DNA of 64,000 nucleotides from Marinibacterium anthonyi (GTDB lineage Bacteria > Pseudomonadota > Alphaproteobacteria > Rhodobacterales > Rhodobacteraceae). This document shows positions 21,768-29,331 of the stretch, piece by piece. Position numbers and translations under genes: made by a program. The stretch covers positions 4,017,501 through 4,081,500 of the forward strand of contig CP031585.1 of NCBI GenBank assembly GCA_003217735.2. Direction: 5' to 3'. Below the pieces are notes generated by a model. It saw only the letters and a list, made by a program, of their open reading frames with translations, was not told where the DNA came from and ran no database searches. Numbering within the stretch: the first letter of the stretch is position 1; each line of letters opens with the position of its first letter.

Positions 21768-23456
21768 ATGACCACCCTCTGGCGCGGTTCCCTCGCTGCC
21801 CGGCTGCGCATCGGGTCAGGGCTGGTGCTGTTTGCCTTTGCCTTCTTCCACCTGCTGAACCTGGGTCTCGTGCTGGCCTCGCCCGGCATCGCGGAAGACG
21901 TGCAGGATGTGCGGATGGCGATCCAGGGGTCCTTGCCCGGACGCATCGTGCTTTATGGTGCGCTGCTGGTGCATGCGGGGTTGGCGCTGGCCCGTGTCGC
22001 GGGGCTCAGGCGGTTGCGGATGCCGGTCTCGGCCTGGGTGCAGCTGATATTCGGTCTTGCGATCCCGTTTGTCCTGATCCCCCACGTGGTCTTCACCCGG
22101 CTGTCGCACGACATCTACGACACCGAGGTGGAGGTCGGCTATATCTCCGGGCTGATCTGGAACACGCCGGATGGCTGGCTGCAGGCGGCGCTGGTGCTGC
22201 TGGTCTGGATCCACGGCTGTATCGGCCTGCACATGTGGCTGAGGATGACCGACGGGTGGAAGGACTGGCTGCCCGTCCTGTCAAGCCTGGCCGCGCTGGT
22301 GCCGGCGGCGGCACTGGCGGGGTTTCTGCTGGAAGGGCGGCGGATGGCCGCGCTGTTCGATGTCCCGGGCGGATGGGCCGCCTTTGCCGATCGCTACAAC
22401 ATGCCCGATGCCGCGACCTTTGCCGCGCTTTACAATGTGCGCGATGACTTGCGTCTGGTCTTTTTTGGCGCGCTGGCGCTGGTGATCCTGGGCTGGATCG
22501 CGCGCCGGTTGCTGGCCAAGCGCGGGCGGTTCCGGATCCGCTATGTCGGCGGGCCCGAGGTATCGACCGCGCCGGGCCCCACGTTGCTGGAGATCAGCCG
22601 GGCGAACGGGGTGCCGCATGCCGCATTGTGCGGCGGGCGGGGGCGGTGTTCGACCTGCCGGGTCATCGTGGAGGACGGGGCCGACCAGCTGCCGCCGCCG
22701 GGTCCGGCCGAGGCGCGCACGCTGGCGGCCGTCAATGCACCGCCCTCGGCGCGGCTGGCCTGCCAGATCCGGCCCACCGAACCGATGACGGTCTTCCGGG
22801 TCTTTCGCAGCGACGGGCGGCGCAACCGCGATCATGCCAGCCATGGCGAGGAACGCCGGCTGGCGATCCTGTTCCTCGACATCCGGGGCTTTACCGCGCG
22901 CACGGCGGGGCAGTTTCCCTATGATGTGGTGTTCCTGCTGAACCGTTTCTTCGATGCGATCGTTCCGCAGATCACCGGCAATGGCGGGACGGTCGACAAG
23001 TACCTGGGCGACGGGCTGCTGGCGGTGTTCGAGGCGCGCGACGAGGCCGTATCAGCCCGCAATGCGCTGCGGGCGGCGGCCGGGATCGGCAGCGCGCTGG
23101 ACACGTTCAACAGGACCCTGGCCGCGGAGGCCGCGGCGCCGGTCAGGATCGGCATCGGGTTGCACCTGGGCGACCTGGTCATGGGCGAGATCGGCGCCGC
23201 CGGACATGCGCCGCGCACCATCATCGGCGACACGGTCAACGCCGCCAGCCGGCTGGAGGGCGAGACCAAGACGCTGGGCGTGGAGCTGCTGGTGTCGGGC
23301 CCGGTGCTGGAAGCGGCCGGGCACGCGACGGAGGGGCTGGCGATGGTGTCGCTGACCTTGCGCGGCCGGGATCTGCCGTTGCCGGCCCTGCCGGTGGCGC
23401 ATGCGGCGCACCTGGACGCGGCGCTGGCGGCCGGCGCACCGGTGCCGATGGCCTGA
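21768..23456 (+). CDS. Membrane-bound [2Fe-2S] ferredoxin/class III adenylate cyclase
   Basis: 562 residues in three parts. Residues 1-250 contain about six membrane helices with histidines in or near several of them (H28, H69, H106, H149, H155), like a cytochrome b or SdhC-type heme bundle. Residues 252-345 are a ferredoxin domain with C288-x5-C294-x2-C297 and C332, the adrenodoxin-type [2Fe-2S] pattern. Residues 364-540 are a class III nucleotide cyclase: metal ligands D371 (LFLDIRGFT) and D415 (YLGDGLLAVF), K411, and transition-state N491/R495 (DTVNAASRLE). It probably makes cAMP in response to redox state. The ferredoxin-cyclase architecture is known; heme binding is my inference from the histidines. 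Confidence 0.92.
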   Translation: MTTLWRGSLAARLRIGSGLVLFAFAFFHLLNLGLVLASPGIAEDVQDVRMAIQGSLPGRIVLYGALLVHAGLALARVAGLRRLRMPVSAWVQLIFGLAIPFVLIPHVVFTRLSHDIYDTEVEVGYISGLIWNTPDGWLQAALVLLVWIHGCIGLHMWLRMTDGWKDWLPVLSSLAALVPAAALAGFLLEGRRMAALFDVPGGWAAFADRYNMPDAATFAALYNVRDDLRLVFFGALALVILGWIARRLLAKRGRFRIRYVGGPEVSTAPGPTLLEISRANGVPHAALCGGRGRCSTCRVIVEDGADQLPPPGPAEARTLAAVNAPPSARLACQIRPTEPMTVFRVFRSDGRRNRDHASHGEERRLAILFLDIRGFTARTAGQFPYDVVFLLNRFFDAIVPQITGNGGTVDKYLGDGLLAVFEARDEAVSARNALRAAAGIGSALDTFNRTLAAEAAAPVRIGIGLHLGDLVMGEIGAAGHAPRTIIGDTVNAASRLEGETKTLGVELLVSGPVLEAAGHATEGLAMVSLTLRGRDLPLPALPVAHAAHLDAALAAGAPVPMA

Positions 23457-23526
23457 GACAGGTCCCGTGATTGCGAGACGGGTCCCGCGATGCCGGCGCG
23501 GCCTGGGCGGGAGACCGGCTCCGGTT

Positions 23527-23568
23527 CTGGCCCCACATCTGGCCCCACATCTGGCCCACATCTGGCCC
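23527..23568. repeat. CTGGCCCCACAT tandem repeat
   Basis: Units CTGGCCCCACAT, CTGGCCCCACAT, CTGGCCCACAT and a partial fourth (CTGGCCC..), in the gap between the cyclase and sat-cysC. Likely slippage-generated; no coding role seen. Confidence 0.7.
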
Positions 23569-23690
23569 GGATCGCAGCGGAATCGCAGCGCGATCGGGCG
23601 GTGGGCGAATGATGATCCGGTGAAGATCGGTCGGGCTATTTGGCGACAGTTTCGCCGCACCGGCAGAATCTCACCGAAAAACGCGGGTTA

Positions 23691-23718
23691 TGTCCAATTT
23701 CATCGTGAAAATTGGACA
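23691..23718. promoter_or_regulatory. Operator-like palindrome upstream of sat-cysC
   Basis: TGTCCAATTT, an 8-bp spacer CATCGTGA, then AAATTGGACA: perfect 10-bp inverted arms, 115 bp before the sat-cysC start. The spacing of the half sites fits a dimeric regulator bound over about three helical turns. No other copy was found in the window. A role in sulfate-assimilation control is inferred from position only. Confidence 0.5.
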
Positions 23719-23833
23719 CAGCCCCCCGAAAAGGCACATAGGACGCTAGACTTCCAATATGTGCACGGTCTATGCCCCGCGCGATCGGGCGGCAAGGCGG
23801 TCGTCCTGTGCACGAACCATCGAGAGATTTGAA

Positions 23834-25552
23834 ATGACAGTGCTTAGCAATCTGGCCCCCATCCCAGAACTTTATGTTTCCTACGACAGCGCCGAAAAGC
23901 TGAAGGTCGAAGCCGGCAACTACAAGAGTTTCGATCTGACCCCACGCCAGATCTGCGACCTGGAACTGCTGATGAACGGTGGCTTCGCACCGCTCAAGGG
24001 CTTCCTGTCGGAAGAAGATTACAACGGTGTCGTGGACAACATGCGCCTGGCGGACGGCGCGCTCTGGCCGATGCCGATCACGCTGGACGTGAGCGAGAAG
24101 TTCGCCGAGGGTCTCGAGATCGGTGAAGACATCGCGCTGCGCGACCAGGAAGGCGTGATCCTGGCGACGATGACCGTGACCGACCGCTGGGTGCCGAACA
24201 AGGCCCACGAAGCCGAGAAGGTCTTTGGCGCCGACGATTCCGCGCACCCCGCCGTCAACTACCTGCACAACACTGCGGGCAAGGTCTATCTGGGCGGCCC
24301 GATCACCGGCATCCAGCAGCCGATCCACTACGATTTCCGCGCCCGCCGCGACACGCCCAACGAACTGCGCGCCTATTTCCGCAAGCTGGGCTGGCGCCGC
24401 ATCGTCGCGTTCCAGACCCGCAACCCGCTGCACCGCGCGCACCAGGAACTGACCTTCCGCGCCGCCAAGGAAGCCCAGGCCAACCTGCTGATCCATCCGG
24501 TTGTCGGCATGACCAAGCCCGGCGACGTCGATCACTTTACCCGCGTGCGCTGCTACGAGGCCGTCCTGGACAAGTACCCGGGATCGACCACCACCATGTC
24601 GCTGCTGCCGCTGGCGATGCGCATGGCCGGCCCCCGCGAGGCCGTCTGGCACGGGCTGATCCGCAAGAACTACGGCTGCACCCATTTCATCGTCGGCCGC
24701 GATCACGCCGGCCCCGGGTCGAATTCGCAGGGCGAAGACTTCTACGGCCCCTATGATGCCCAGGACCTCTTCCGGGAGCACCAGGAAGAAATGGGCATCG
24801 AGATGGTGGACTTCAAACACATGGTCTGGGTCCAGGAACGCGCCCAGTACGAAGCCATCGACGAGATCGAGGACAAGGATCAGATCACGATCCTGAACAT
24901 CTCGGGCACCGAACTGCGCCGCCGCCTGGCCGAGGGCCTCGAGATCCCGGAATGGTTCTCGTTCCCGGAGGTTGTCGCCGAGCTGCGCAGGACCAAGCCG
25001 CCGCGGTCGAACCAGGGCTTTACCGTGTTCTTCACCGGCTTCTCGGGATCGGGCAAGTCGACGATCGCGAACGCGCTGATGGTCAAGCTGATGGAAATGG
25101 GCGGCCGTCCGGTGACGCTGCTGGATGGCGACATCGTGCGCAAGAACCTCAGCTCCGAGCTGGGCTTCTCGAAGGAGCACCGCGATCTGAACATCCGCCG
25201 CATCGGCTACGTGGCGTCCGAGATCACCAAGAACGGCGGCATCGCCATCTGTGCGCCGATCGCGCCTTATGCGACCACGCGCCGGGCGGTCCGCGAGGAC
25301 ATCGAGGCGTTTGGCGCCTTCATCGAGGTCCACGTCGCGACCACGATCGAGGAATGCGAAAAGCGCGACCGCAAGGGGCTGTACAAGCTGGCGCGGGAAG
25401 GCAAGATCAAGGAATTCACCGGGATTTCGGACCCCTACGACGTGCCGGAAAACCCCGAGCTGCGCCTTGAGACCGAGGGCACCGATGTCGACAATTGCGC
25501 GCACCAGGTGCTGCTGAAACTGGAATCGATGGGGCTGATTGCCGCCAACTGA
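23834..25552 (+). CDS. Bifunctional sulfate adenylyltransferase / APS kinase
   Basis: 572 residues joining two enzymes of sulfate activation: ATP + sulfate to APS, then APS + ATP to PAPS. The N-terminal ATP sulfurylase (about 1-390) has FQTRNPLHRAHQ (193-204) and VGRDHAGPG (287-295). The C-terminal CysC domain (395-572) has an intact P-loop GFSGSGKST (402-410), LDGDIVRKNL, the IRRIGYVASEI stretch and KGLYKLAREGKIKEFTGI, so unlike the fungal fusion the kinase half looks active. This is the homomeric Sat type rather than CysND. A strong terminator follows, and an operator-like palindrome lies upstream. Confidence 0.96.
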   Translation: MTVLSNLAPIPELYVSYDSAEKLKVEAGNYKSFDLTPRQICDLELLMNGGFAPLKGFLSEEDYNGVVDNMRLADGALWPMPITLDVSEKFAEGLEIGEDIALRDQEGVILATMTVTDRWVPNKAHEAEKVFGADDSAHPAVNYLHNTAGKVYLGGPITGIQQPIHYDFRARRDTPNELRAYFRKLGWRRIVAFQTRNPLHRAHQELTFRAAKEAQANLLIHPVVGMTKPGDVDHFTRVRCYEAVLDKYPGSTTTMSLLPLAMRMAGPREAVWHGLIRKNYGCTHFIVGRDHAGPGSNSQGEDFYGPYDAQDLFREHQEEMGIEMVDFKHMVWVQERAQYEAIDEIEDKDQITILNISGTELRRRLAEGLEIPEWFSFPEVVAELRRTKPPRSNQGFTVFFTGFSGSGKSTIANALMVKLMEMGGRPVTLLDGDIVRKNLSSELGFSKEHRDLNIRRIGYVASEITKNGGIAICAPIAPYATTRRAVREDIEAFGAFIEVHVATTIEECEKRDRKGLYKLAREGKIKEFTGISDPYDVPENPELRLETEGTDVDNCAHQVLLKLESMGLIAAN

Positions 25553-25570
25553 TCCGGGGTCACGGAAATG

Positions 25571-25608
25571 AAAGACGGCCCGGGGGTGACCTCGGGCCGT
25601 TTGTCTTT
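25571..25608. terminator. Rho-independent terminator of sat-cysC
   Basis: AAAGACGGCCCG..CGGGCCGTTTGTCTTTT, 18 bp after the stop codon: a GC-rich stem, a short loop and A/T-rich flanks on both sides, so it could also end phzF transcription from the other strand. Confidence 0.85.
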
Positions 25609-25616
25609 TGCGGGTG

Positions 25617-25667
25617 AGATTTTTCCGGAGAAAAATCTTGGTGACGACAATTTTCCGCGAAAATTGT
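25617..25667. repeat. Double AT-rich hairpin element, copy 1
   Basis: Two adjacent hairpins: AGATTTTT-CCGGAG-AAAAATCT (25617-25638) and ACAATTTT-CCGCG-AAAATTGT (25647-25667), both with perfect 8-bp stems. The same architecture with AGATTTTT arms recurs at 34958-35007. It lies between convergent sat-cysC and the phzF-like gene, ending 8 bp from the latter's stop. Confidence 0.75.
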
Positions 25668-25674
25668 GGGGCGC

Positions 25675-26565
25675 TCAGACCTCGGCCGAATCCGGCAGGA
25701 TGACATCGCCCTGCATCAGCACGTAACCGCGCCCCGCGACCTTGACGCCGGTGATCGCCTCGGGCGTGCCGACGCGCGTCACCCGTGCCAGGCCCGGCCG
25801 GCCGATCCAATGCCCCTGTTCGGCGGTGAAGCCCGCGTGTTCCATCATGCCCGTTCGCCACAGATAGGCCGCCATGGCCCCGGTGGCAGACCCGGTGAAC
25901 GGATCTTCGGGCGGATTGGGCGGCGGCAACAGCAGCCGCGCGAAGGTATCGCCGACCGATGTCGCGCCGTCCAGCGTCACCAGGAACGGTTCCAGCACGT
26001 CTTCCACCCCGACCCCACAGGCCGCCTTGAAGGTCGGCATCGCCTCGAGATCCAGCTTCGCCGCCTTCAGCGCGCCGTGATCGCGCAGCACGGTGATGCA
26101 GAACGGCAACCCGGTCGACACCACCTGCGGTTCGCCCAGAATCGCATCGACCGGCAGGCCGATGGTGCCCGCCACGACCGCCCGCCCCGGCATCGCGCCG
26201 AATTCCGGGGCTTTCTGGGTCATCTCGATCAGGTCGCCCTCGATGGTGATCGGCACCACCCCTGCCGCGGTCTCCAGCGTCAGGTGATCGCCCTTCACCT
26301 TGCCCCGCGCCATCAGCGCGGCGACCGTGGCGATGGTGGGATGGCCGGCAAACGGGATCTCTCCACCAGCCAGGAAATAGCGCACGCGCACGTCCGCCAC
26401 GTCCGACGGCCCGGTGAAGGTGCATTCCACAAGCGAGGTTTCCTTCACGAAATCCGTGCAGGTCCCCACGTCCAGCGCCGCGCCGTCATGGACGACGGCG
26501 CAGCCGTTGCCGCCGAAGGCGCGGTCGGTGAAGGCATCGACCCAGTCGAAGGCATAGCGTCGCAT
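25675..26565 (-). CDS. PhzF family isomerase/epimerase
   Basis: 296 residues of the PhzF (diaminopimelate-epimerase fold) family. N-terminal YAFDWVDAFTDRAFGGNGCA..HDGAA, then ETSLVECTF, where E of the ETSLVE loop corresponds to the catalytic acid in PhzF, and FFLAGGEIPFAGHPTIATVA-like FLAGGEIPFAGHPTIAT; the second half has DPFTGSATGAMAAYLWRTG and AEQGHWIGRPG. True phenazine genes are absent, so it is one of many PhzF-like isomerases of unknown substrate. It is followed upstream by DUF1150 and hsp20 on the same strand, close enough (5 bp) for one operon. Confidence 0.92.
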   Translation of the reverse strand: MRRYAFDWVDAFTDRAFGGNGCAVVHDGAALDVGTCTDFVKETSLVECTFTGPSDVADVRVRYFLAGGEIPFAGHPTIATVAALMARGKVKGDHLTLETAAGVVPITIEGDLIEMTQKAPEFGAMPGRAVVAGTIGLPVDAILGEPQVVSTGLPFCITVLRDHGALKAAKLDLEAMPTFKAACGVGVEDVLEPFLVTLDGATSVGDTFARLLLPPPNPPEDPFTGSATGAMAAYLWRTGMMEHAGFTAEQGHWIGRPGLARVTRVGTPEAITGVKVAGRGYVLMQGDVILPDSAEV

Positions 26566-26570
26566 CGCCG

Positions 26571-26795
26571 TCAGTGCACCGCGACCGGCGCAAAGTCGTT
26601 CTGGCGCGCCAGCACGAAGGCCATGCGGCGGTCGGCGACCAGCGCCAGCTGCTGTCCTTCGGCGTCGTGCACCGCGTACAGGTGATCAAGCCCGCCGGCC
26701 TCGGCCTGGACCTCTTCGGGCAGATCGGCCACGTCGACCGTCTTGACATAGACGATCGGGTGCACTTCTTCGGGGAATTCGTATTTCTCGTTCAT
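26571..26795 (-). CDS. DUF1150 family protein
   Basis: 74 residues, an alphaproteobacterial family of unknown function that commonly sits beside a small heat-shock protein, as it does here. The conserved parts IVYVKTVDVADLPEEVQ and LYAVHDAEGQQLALVADRRM are present, with FVLARQNDFAPVAVH at the end. No membrane segment or catalytic motif. It starts 3 bp after the hsp20 stop and ends 5 bp before phzF, so the three are one transcript. Confidence 0.88.
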   Translation of the reverse strand: MNEKYEFPEEVHPIVYVKTVDVADLPEEVQAEAGGLDHLYAVHDAEGQQLALVADRRMAFVLARQNDFAPVAVH

Positions 26796-26798
26796 GAC

Positions 26799-27215
26799 TT
26801 ACCCTTTCCTGATCCGGATCGTCTGCACCACAGGTTCGGGCACCGCCCGCGTCAGGTCAACATGCAGAAGACCGTTCTCCATCCTCGCCTCGCCGACCTC
26901 GACGCCGTCAGCCAGCACGAACACCCGCTGGAACTGGCGCGCCGCAATGCCGCGGTGCAGGAAAATCCGTCCGTCGCCATCGTCGTCGACCTGCCGGCCC
27001 CGGATCACCAGTTGCCGGTCCTCGACCGTGATCGACAGATCTTCTTCCCGGAATCCGGCAACCGCCAGGGTGATCCGGTAGGAATGATCCGAAGTCTGTT
27101 CGATGTTGAACGGCGGATACCCCCCGTTTTCGGACTTGGCGGTCCGTTCCAGAAGGCGTTCCAGCTGCTCGAACCCCAGAAGGTGGGGATAGGAGCCCAG
27201 AGTGAGTTTCGTCAT
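26799..27215 (-). CDS. Small heat-shock protein Hsp20/IbpA type
   Basis: 138 residues. The alpha-crystallin domain spans about 33-130: YPPFNIEQTSDHSYRITLAV with AGFREEDLSITVEDRQLVIRG-type strands, the RGIAARQFQRVFVLADGVEV loop, and a GLLHVDLTRAVPE end. The N-terminus TKLTLGSYPHLLGFEQLERLL is the short form seen in alphaproteobacterial IbpA-like proteins. ATP-independent holdase that binds unfolding proteins. First gene of the hsp20-DUF1150-phzF run; its promoter must lie in the 163-bp gap to the divergent ydcH-like gene. Confidence 0.94.
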   Translation of the reverse strand: MTKLTLGSYPHLLGFEQLERLLERTAKSENGGYPPFNIEQTSDHSYRITLAVAGFREEDLSITVEDRQLVIRGRQVDDDGDGRIFLHRGIAARQFQRVFVLADGVEVGEARMENGLLHVDLTRAVPEPVVQTIRIRKG

Positions 27216-27378
27216 CGACACGTCCTTTGATCGAAAGCGACGGTTGGTATCGGCCCCATACGTGGCAGCCGTTGCCCAGAATATGGGGCTGGGCGGCAAG
27301 CGCAACAAGGGCTGGCGAAAATCCGGCGGCACGCCTATATTCGACCGAGCCCAACCGATCGGAATCGTGTTAGCCGGG

Positions 27379-27603
27379 ATGAACGTGCAGTCAGACCTCT
27401 CGATGAAGACCGACGAAGTGCTGCGCGTGGAACTGGAAGTTTTCCGCCGCCAGCACCGCGACCTTGACGAAGCCATCCGTGCGCTTGAGGATCGCGGCAC
27501 CGGCGATCAGTTGACGATCCGCCGCCTGAAGAAGCAGAAACTGCACCTGAAGGACACGATCGCCCTGATCGAGGACCGGCTGACCCCCGACATCATCGCC
27601 TGA
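27379..27603 (+). CDS. YdcH/DUF465 family protein
   Basis: 74 residues. A short helical hairpin protein: VELEVFRRQHRDLDEAIRAL, a DRGTGDQLTI turn, then RRLKKQKLHLKDTIALIEDR. This is the DUF465/YdcH family, related in shape to SlyX; function unknown. A second in-frame ATG at 27403 could also be the start. Its stop codon TGA is the first triplet of a 26-bp tandem repeat. Divergent from hsp20, convergent with the DUF1272 gene. Confidence 0.85.
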   Translation: MNVQSDLSMKTDEVLRVELEVFRRQHRDLDEAIRALEDRGTGDQLTIRRLKKQKLHLKDTIALIEDRLTPDIIA

Positions 27604-27678
27604 CCGGCACGGGGCTTATCATTGCCTGACCGGCACTGGGCTTATCATCGCCTGACCGGCATTGGGCTTATCGGTCCT
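27601..27678. repeat. Three 26-bp tandem repeats starting at the ydcH-like stop codon
   Basis: Copies at 27601-27626, 27627-27652 and 27653-27678, each beginning TGACCGGCA and containing GGGCTTATC, with one or two changes between the first two. The first TGA is the actual stop of the ydcH-like gene and the third copy runs into the 3' end of the DUF1272 gene on the other strand (stop at 27668). Confidence 0.85.
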
Positions 27679-27982
27679 CGGGCGCGATATCGCGGATGCG
27701 GGCCACGTGGGCCGCGATGTCCTGGTCGGTGAATTTCGTGTGACGGCGCTGCGTGCCGGCGGGATCGTTTTCCAGGCCCAGGTTGAGTTCTGGGCGCCAG
27801 GCCCGTTTCGGCCGGATCGGACGCGGCACAAAGCCCCCGCCACAGGTCGGGCAGACGTTGTGCAGGCGGGTTTCGACACAGGTGGCACAATAGGTGCATT
27901 CATAGGAACAGATCCGCGCCTGGTCGCTGTCGGGCGGCAGGTCGCGGTCGCATAATTCGCAGTTGGGGCGCAGCTCCAGCAT
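27668..27982 (-). CDS. DUF1272 Cys-rich protein
   Basis: 104 residues. The N-terminal 55 residues carry the DUF1272 zinc-ribbon-like pattern: LELRPNCELCDRDLPPDS, then ICSYECTYCATCVETRLHNV and CPTCGGG, about eight cysteines arranged as CxxC pairs that likely bind one or two zinc ions. The C-terminal half has RPIRPKRAWRPEL and a charged helix. Members are small cytosolic proteins of unknown role. Its 3' end overlaps the tandem repeat that follows the ydcH-like gene. Confidence 0.88.
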   Translation of the reverse strand: MLELRPNCELCDRDLPPDSDQARICSYECTYCATCVETRLHNVCPTCGGGFVPRPIRPKRAWRPELNLGLENDPAGTQRRHTKFTDQDIAAHVARIRDIAPEDR

Positions 27983-28078
27983 CACTCGTAACTCCTTGCT
28001 CCGGCGGTCCGATCCATCATTGCCCGCCGCCTTGATCCGGCTATAGTACGCGCTCTTTCGACAGCGGGGACAAGCGTC

Positions 28079-28561
28079 ATGAGCGACATCGAGGTGGGAA
28101 TCATCATGGGCAGCCAGTCCGACTGGCCCACGATGAAAGAGGCCGCCGATATCCTCGACGACCTGGGAATCCCCTACGAGGCGCGCATCGTTTCGGCCCA
28201 CCGCACGCCCGACCGGCTGTGGGACTACGGCAAGACCGCCGTGTCGCGCGGCCTGAAGGTCATAATTGCCGGTGCGGGCGGTGCTGCCCATCTTCCGGGC
28301 ATGATGGCGTCGAAAACCCGGGTGCCGGTGATCGGCGTGCCGGTGCAGACGCGCGCGCTGTCGGGGGTCGATTCGCTGTATTCCATCGTGCAGATGCCCA
28401 AGGGCTTCCCCGTGGCGACCATGGCCATCGGATCGGCGGGCGCGGCCAACGCGGGGCTCATGGCCGCCGGCATCCTGGCGGTGTCGGACCCGGCCCTGGG
28501 CGACCGGCTGGACGCCTGGCGCGCGGCGCTGTCGGCTTCGATCCCGGAAACGCCGGAATAA
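28079..28561 (+). CDS. purE: 5-(carboxyamino)imidazole ribonucleotide mutase
   Basis: Purine synthesis: moves the carboxylate of N5-CAIR to make CAIR. 160 residues. The signature [20 protein letters not shown] (residues 7-26) and the active-site region [17 protein letters not shown], then [17 protein letters not shown] and [20 protein letters not shown], are all present, identifying a class I PurE that works with PurK. The TAA stop overlaps the ATG of the next gene by one base. Confidence 0.97.
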   Translation: MSDIEVGIIMGSQSDWPTMKEAADILDDLGIPYEARIVSAHRTPDRLWDYGKTAVSRGLKVIIAGAGGAAHLPGMMASKTRVPVIGVPVQTRALSGVDSLYSIVQMPKGFPVATMAIGSAGAANAGLMAAGILAVSDPALGDRLDAWRAALSASIPETPE

Positions 28562-29331
28562 TGAGCGCTATCGGCTTCATCGGCACCGGCCATATCGCGG
28601 CCCCGATGGCCCGGTTCCTGGCCGCGAAGGGCCACCAGGTCCACGTGACGGCGCGAAGCCAGCAGATGTCGGCCGCCCTGGCCGCCGATCACGGCGCGAT
28701 CATCGCCCCCCCGCAGGAGATCGTCGACGCCTGCGACATCGTCTTCGCCTGCCTGCGCCCGGCCCTGGCCAAAGACGTCCTGGCCCCGCTGACCTTCCGC
28801 GCCGACCAGGCGGTGGTGTCGGTCATGGCGGGCGTCGCGGCCGACACGCTGGCCCGCCTCTGCGCGCCGGTGACCCGCTTCGTGCAGACCATCCCCCTGG
28901 GGGTCCTGGAACACGGCGGCTGCCCCCTGGCGGCCTATGGCGACGATGCCCTGCTGGCGGGGCTTTTCGCGCCCGAGAACCCGGTGGTGAAGGTCACCAG
29001 CGAAGCCGCGCTGAACGCCCATTTCGCGATCTGCGCCATGGTGCCCGGCATGCTGGACCTGGCGCTGACCGGGGCCGACTGGCTGGCGCGCCACAGCGGC
29101 GACCGGGATGCGGCGGGCTTTTACACCGCGCAGCTCGTCTCGGGTTTCCTGGCCTCGATCGACAAACGCTCACCGCACGCCATGGCCGCCGAACGCGATG
29201 CTCTGGCCACCCCGAACACCCTCAGCCTGAAGATGGTCGAGACCCTGCGCGCCTCCGGCGGCCACGATGCCCTGCTTGACGGGCTGGCTGCGGTGGGCGA
29301 CATGCTCGACCTGACGGAGCCCGAAACATGA
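28561..29331 (+). CDS. NAD(P)-binding oxidoreductase between purE and purK
   Basis: 256 residues with a Rossmann fold at the N-terminus (IGFIGTGHIAAPMARFLAAK, residues 4-23) and a helical C-terminal half, related to the pyrroline-5-carboxylate reductase / 6-phosphogluconate dehydrogenase-like group. VFACLRPALAKDVLAPLTF and VVSVMAGVAADTLARLC match the ProC pattern VKPQ..VSIAAG, but the proline-enzyme C-terminal signature is missing. It starts inside the purE stop and its own stop overlaps purK (ATGA), so its output is tied to both purine enzymes. Substrate unknown; a dedicated proC exists elsewhere in the window. Confidence 0.85.
   Translation: MSAIGFIGTGHIAAPMARFLAAKGHQVHVTARSQQMSAALAADHGAIIAPPQEIVDACDIVFACLRPALAKDVLAPLTFRADQAVVSVMAGVAADTLARLCAPVTRFVQTIPLGVLEHGGCPLAAYGDDALLAGLFAPENPVVKVTSEAALNAHFAICAMVPGMLDLALTGADWLARHSGDRDAAGFYTAQLVSGFLASIDKRSPHAMAAERDALATPNTLSLKMVETLRASGGHDALLDGLAAVGDMLDLTEPET

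Larger units (their letters stand above)
23457..23833. other. 377-bp control region upstream of sat-cysC
   Basis: No gene seen. It holds an array of four CTGGCCCCACAT-like units (23527-23568), GATCGCAGCG repeats (about 23571-23592), and a 28-bp operator-like palindrome (23691-23718). The AT-richer part from 23680 to 23760 probably carries the sat-cysC promoter. Confidence 0.55.
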
